A DNA stretch of 64,000 bases, taken from the NCBI GenBank assembly GCA_910589415.1, contig OU342635.1:1302001-1366000 (forward strand), given 5' to 3'. Position 1 is the first letter of the stretch; each line of letters begins with the position of its first letter. Shown here piece by piece: positions 61,201-64,000 of the stretch. The notes below the pieces were generated by a model. The model did not search any database. It was not told the DNA's origin and was given only the letters and a program-made list of their open reading frames with translations. The DNA is from Malachius bipustulatus. Its lineage: Eukaryota; Arthropoda; Insecta; Coleoptera; Melyridae. The position numbers and the translations under genes were made by a program.

Positions 61201-63400
61201 AGTTGAAACATAGACAAGGATGGGAGATGAACACTACAATTTTATTTGGATTGTAGTGTACAAATATGCCGAATACCGAACTTTTGTCGAATAATCGACA
61301 CATCCCTAGTTTGGATTGTTGGAATATTTGGACTGTCTTAACAGATTTTTCTAATTTACAGACGATTTCCTGACTTACAGATGTTAGGCCGGTCGCTTAC
61401 TTGTATGACATTTGTATTTGACACATTTGTTTGCTGCTGTGTTGCTTTTTTTTTGTTTTCCTGAAGTTTTCTTCTTGCATTGCAGAACGTCCAGTAGAAC
61501 CACGTGATGATGATCCCTGCGCTGTGCTTGCTGTGAAGCTTCCTGATTCAAGCTTGAAGGCAATCAAGTTGCATGACCAGTGGCCTCTGAAGTTTGAGAC
61601 CGAATGGGAGAGAGCCATGTATGATGAAGAGGTAATCAATTGTTATAATATATTTAATTTTTATCATATTATATTTAATCATTATTTATATTATATTTAA
61701 TTTTTATATTATTCAACCTTTTGGATTATATTAGATATGCTTACATACCGGGTGCTGATTTTATCTGAAGACATTGAAATGTGTTATTAACTAAAACATC
61801 ATCGAATTTTTCATTCACCTCTTTTCCATTATATCTCCATCTTATATCTTTAAATACCTCTTTTGCTTCCTCTTCACTAACTACCATTTTTCTAACTGTC
61901 CTTTTAACAAGTTTTCCCCTAACTGCCAGTTCATCACCTAATTCGACAGTCCTGTGATTTGTATATCCAGGCTCATTTCCTACATGCACTCTAAGTTTAA
62001 AAAATGTAAACTTCATACTTTCATGATTTTGAGGTGTTATTTAATACACCTTCTTCAGCTGTTACCTGCCAAAGCCACAATGATCCAAACTTCATAGTCG
62101 CTGCATTGTTCCTACCTGTGTTGGAGACATGCGCAGAGAAACTTTAATCTTTTATAAAATTACAAAGGTCTGGCAGTCGCGGGCTCTAGCTCTATAAGAT
62201 GAAGTCAGTGATGAGAACATGAAATGAAGTGTAAATGATTTGACAGGTGGCAAAACGGGTACTGAAACTCAAAGACGATCTGCTGATTGGTGCGGTAGAT
62301 CCTCTGGCTCTCTACATGCCCAAGTACCTAGACGGATTTGATAAGATGTGCACTGACGAAGAGGTGCAGCTGCGGTTGCAGGAAGAACTGCTTAGATTGA
62401 CAAAGGCCAAGACCGAGAGGCTCAAATGTGAATCGCAACTAGTGGAATGTGACGTAAAGGTGAGGGGTTTGGTTTAAATCGAGTCCGGTATTTAATTTTC
62501 GATATTTGATCTCGAATATCTAGATAAAAGGGGCGCTGGGCATGGACAGTGCTGAACCTAAGGAGGCGCTAAAGCACATGGAGGAGCTGGAGAAGGTCGA
62601 CTTGGACGACCTGATGCTGATCAAGCACCCGCACGTGGTGGATGGGGTGCGCCGGCTCAAGAAGTATGTCGGTAATGTGAATGGCTGGAAGCTTGATGCC
62701 GAGGAGCTCAGAGATTTTGAAATAGGAGCCCAGAAAATCAGAAGCAAGGCCGACAAAATTTGGACCAAGATCAAGGTTTGTTATTAGTTTTTGTAAGGTA
62801 TATTATTTGAGTGGTTTTGATTGTTAGTATTCATTTCAGGGAGTAATAAAAGTTCCAGATACAGCGCCAAATTTTTACGAAGGGTTTACAGAAGTCGTTT
62901 ACAAATTTAGACAAGCAACTAAGCATTTACCTGAAAATAAGATAATTGCCATCAGTTCCGAACCACGTAAGTAATGTCAGTTTGTCTTAGAGTTAATTTT
63001 TTTATTTTTAGATTTGGGCTATGCCTGAATTGTAAACTTCAATGCGTTGTTTTTCTGACCAAGTCTCGCTTTAAATATTAAATGAAAATATTAAATATAT
63101 TGTGCATCCCAATTCCACAAGATGAAAGCAATTTTTTTTTAATTATTAGTTATAATTATATTCGTTCTTACTTATTCCTGGAAACAAATTGATATAAGAT
63201 AAAAAAATTTCAACGACAGTAGTTCATTTATTGAACAACAATCAAGTTTTTGCAATGACACAGCCTCAGATGATCTGGTGAAGGAGACGTCGACATTTCA
63301 TTGATTATTTTCAGCTCATCAATCTTGTCGTATCGACAAAGAACATACCAGGAGAGGAGTGTGCGGGACAGAGAGAGAATTAAAATACTTTTACAATTAA
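49294..63400 (+). CDS. LEDGF/HDGF-like chromatin protein: PWWP plus integrase-binding-type domain
   Basis: A nuclear reader that binds H3K36-methylated nucleosomes through PWWP and recruits IBM-motif partners through the C-terminal domain. Exons joined in phase: 49294-49368, 49438-49505, 52944-53109, 54443-54551, 55421-55481, 55554-55698, 57156-57192, 61486-61631, 62247-62459, 62524-62775, 62840-62966, and probably 63315-63400 (stop TAA), about 494 aa. Residues 3-90 are the PWWP domain (KVGDQVFAKVKGYPAWPA, with PAWPA in place of PWWP, then YNVKFYGTEEVA). A basic NLS-like stretch KGNRKRKRS is in exon 4. Exons 9-10 (about residues 315-424) form the helical integrase-binding-type domain (LQEELLRLTKAKTERLKCE, LGMDSAEPKEALKHMEEL, DLMLIKHPHVVDGVRRLKKY). 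If the exon 11 donor is not used, translation ends at TAA 62972-62974 instead (468 aa). Orthologous to PSIP1/HDGFL2 and fly Jasper by architecture. Confidence 0.9.
49615..50066. mobile_element. 452-bp inverted-repeat element in LEDGF-like intron 2
   Basis: Left arm GGGTAAAGGTGCTGTATCTC and the following GACGGTTTTAYCCCTAYGCTGG are matched in reverse complement up to 50066. A perfect inner hairpin at 49795-49878 (CAGGTCTTTGGTCAGGGTAG) forms the centre. Arms are moderately diverged outside the hairpin. Confidence 0.7.
50332..50515. mobile_element. Short TIR element in LEDGF-like intron 2
   Basis: ACACCCTGAGTTCCCC then CCTCCACTAAGTCAGGT at the left; the right end is its reverse complement with small changes. 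About 184 bp. Confidence 0.7.
50930..51300. mobile_element. Diverged fragment of the 30527-31346 snapback family
   Basis: Contains TTACATGTCCCTATCTTA and its approximate inverse TAAGATGGGGACATGTAAAC at 51229, with ATCGCAATTTTTCAACTT as in 30527-31346. Confidence 0.55.
51300..52940. other. LEDGF-like intron 2 remainder
   Basis: AT-rich intronic DNA without recognisable coding or repeat structure, apart from homopolymers. Confidence 0.5.
53971..54134. mobile_element. MITE family B, copy 2 (reverse orientation)
   Basis: It matches 14110-14274 in reverse complement (ends GTCGGTATTCATCAAA and TTGATGAATATGGGTC; inner ACAGCTGATTGGTCTAATGC). It lies in LEDGF-like intron 3, 300 bp before exon 4. A TSD is not clear (TTA versus TGA). 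Confidence 0.7.
54588..54687 (+). repeat. (GT)n/(GC)n microsatellite
   Basis: About 100 bp of alternating purine-pyrimidine starting 37 bp after exon 4 of the LEDGF-like gene, with a (CG)n core at 54667-54682. Such tracts can adopt Z-DNA. Confidence 0.9.
54690..55100 (-). pseudogene. Non-LTR reverse transcriptase C-terminal relic in LEDGF-like intron 4
   Basis: Minus-strand frames read ISKKANILEPDMVMAGHSLL, then LLGVSLGANMSWHDHVASLA, then SHVWSAAPKQTLRLLDSIQK. These match the RT thumb/connection region of RTE-like non-LTR elements. Frameshifts are present. Confidence 0.7.
55847..56532. mobile_element. 686-bp inverted-repeat element ending CAGGGTG in LEDGF-like intron 6
   Basis: CAGGGTGTTGATTTTCAAAG at the left is matched by the reverse complement at the right, with arms of over 190 bp (CATTTCTGTCAGTTTAAACG and so on). 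The central part contains a plus-strand frame (56060-56278) that I consider chance. Confidence 0.85.
57291..57962. mobile_element. About 670-bp TIR element in LEDGF-like intron 7
   Basis: The left end AGGGTGTATCTTTAATAATG and the following CGAAAAAAA are matched by the reverse complement of the right end (TTTTTTCGCAATATTAAAGA). Inner arms are weakly complementary (RATTCTTTGG/CCGATTCTTT). Confidence 0.6.
59160..59457. mobile_element. piggyBac-type MITE (TTAA target duplication)
   Basis: TTAA at 59160-59163 and 59454-59457 flank inverted ends CACGTTCACTGCTG / CAGCGAACGTG. Removing the insert and one TTAA rejoins hAT codons in frame (...IENRL and KSFGLDSDTD...). The interior has two copies of the palindrome GACTCTTATAAGAGYC. 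piggyBac elements insert at TTAA; family assignment rests on that and the C-rich start. Confidence 0.8.
59970..60449. mobile_element. Possible second insert in the hAT element
   Basis: The hAT frame stops after KASIV at 59975 and resumes near 60445. The boundaries show weakly inverted ends (TAACGAGACACATTC versus the reverse complement of GAATGTGTGATACTCATAA). Nothing recognisable inside. Confidence 0.4.
61741..62016 (-). other. Unexplained 91-codon open frame in LEDGF-like intron 8
   Basis: The frame begins MKFTFFKLRVHVGNEPGYTN and contains GDELAVRGKLVKRTVRK and VFKDIRWRYNGKEVNEK, a charged composition unlike random AT-rich frames. No family is recognised. It could be an exon of a mobile element or a chance frame; no splice evidence was found. 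Confidence 0.35.
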
Positions 63401-63594
63401 TTTATCAGAAACATCGTGGCTTACATGGTTTATTGCCATCAAGCGACTCAAAGTACCTACTACTTTCATATACACAGTGTTGAAAGTTTCGGTACCCTTC
63501 AATAATTTCTTAAATTATGATTTTTGAAAAAATTAAAAAACAGGTCAATTTTATAATTTAATTTACTTTCTATTGATAAAAATAAATTACACAG

Positions 63595-64000
63595 GGTCTT
63601 CCTTGGCTCAGTAATGACGACATTGTCAATTTTTTTTCAAATTGGACACCCTGTATCTATATTTTCCGATTTTCTGAGAAAATCCAGTAAAACGCTATTT
63701 TCAATTTTTGAAAGTTGTTTACATTAAAAATGGCTTGAGATATCAGAAAACGGCTTACATGTCCCTATGTTAAGTTTTAATGTACTATCCTATGATGTAT
63801 CTATTTGACATTTTTATACAGGGTGTTTCTAGGGAGCCGTTTCTAATGTAAAACATCTTCGAAAATTGAAAATAACGTTTTTCATTTCTTTATAACTTAT
63901 AAACTACTCATTTTAAACTGCAACTGTAAAAACCATTCTTATTGGATTTTCTTAGGAAATATGAAAATACAAGGAGTCCTATTTAAAAAAAAATAGACAA
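63595..64000. mobile_element. Snapback element related to 30527-31346, cut by the right edge
   Basis: Contains GGACACCCTGTATCT, CGGCTTACATGTCCCTATG and a later CAGGGTGTTTCTAGGGAGCC. Similar arms are in the 30527 family. The right end lies beyond the window. Confidence 0.55.

Larger units (their letters stand above)
58186..61308 (+). mobile_element. hAT transposon relic (about 3.1 kb)
   Basis: Ends are TAGGGATTTCAATT at the left and the reverse complement of TAGGGATGTGTCGATTATT at the right, typical of hAT termini. The transposase reads in segments: FVNTVKADLIIRFKYLT then SLSFDEWTS (58930-59030, first catalytic region), SMVKVGKL-like block and CYAHGLQLAVVYIL (59560-59600), an acidic linker, then LDLRTRWNSLLAMIERFYKL (59884-59940, the conserved RWNS block), and FELAVEALCRRDSTLLTAE (60530-60590). 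Interrupted at 59160-59457 by a TTAA-flanked MITE and around 59975-60445 by a second insert. It lies in LEDGF-like intron 7. Confidence 0.8.

Overview
The window is nuclear DNA from an arthropod, almost certainly an insect with an AT-rich, transposon-rich genome. The evidence is AT-rich sequence, many GT-AG introns ranging from about 75 bp to several kb, animal-specific gene families, and dense relics of non-LTR retrotransposons, mariner/Tc1, hAT and many hairpin MITEs. A hemipteran is only a guess from the style of the repeats. There is no sign of prokaryotic organisation, and I saw no tRNA, rRNA or CRISPR.

Five genes were rebuilt by joining exons at splice sites while keeping codon phase. 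(1) 11100 to 4712, minus strand: the first three coding exons of an unidentified, probably nuclear protein that continues past the left edge. (2) 13020-19681, plus: a complete ten-exon choline transporter-like protein (SLC44/CTL family, 664 aa). (3) 46548-37030, minus: a complete ten-exon PEX5 peroxisomal import receptor (578 aa). (4) 48411-48163, minus: a two-exon gene for a 57-aa protein of unknown function. (5) 49294-63400, plus: a LEDGF/HDGF-type chromatin reader with an N-terminal PWWP domain and a C-terminal integrase-binding-type domain (about 494 aa in 12 exons, C-terminus uncertain).

Genes 1 and 2 are divergent and share an approximately 1.9 kb intergenic region. Genes 4 and 5 are divergent and share about 0.9 kb. 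Both intergenic regions carry a perfect CRE palindrome and a cluster of TTCTTTAC/TTGTTTAC motifs in the same orientation relative to one gene of each pair. Genes 2 and 3 converge across about 17 kb (19.7-37.0 kb) that holds only repeats and AT-rich DNA.

Mobile DNA fills the introns and the convergent intergenic region. It includes a transposon nest at 0.27-4.6 kb, relics of several different non-LTR families, a mariner at 33.3-34.2 kb, and a hAT element at 58.2-61.3 kb split by a TTAA-flanked piggyBac-type MITE. It also includes two related MITE families that share terminal bases GCCCGTATTCA and make 3-bp target duplications, and a set of 0.5-0.8 kb snapback elements ending in CAGGGTG. These repeats, rather than an unknown gene cluster, are the main accessory content. 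The most novel coding items are the 57-aa gene, the unidentified E2F-site gene and an unexplained 91-codon frame in intron 8 of the LEDGF gene.
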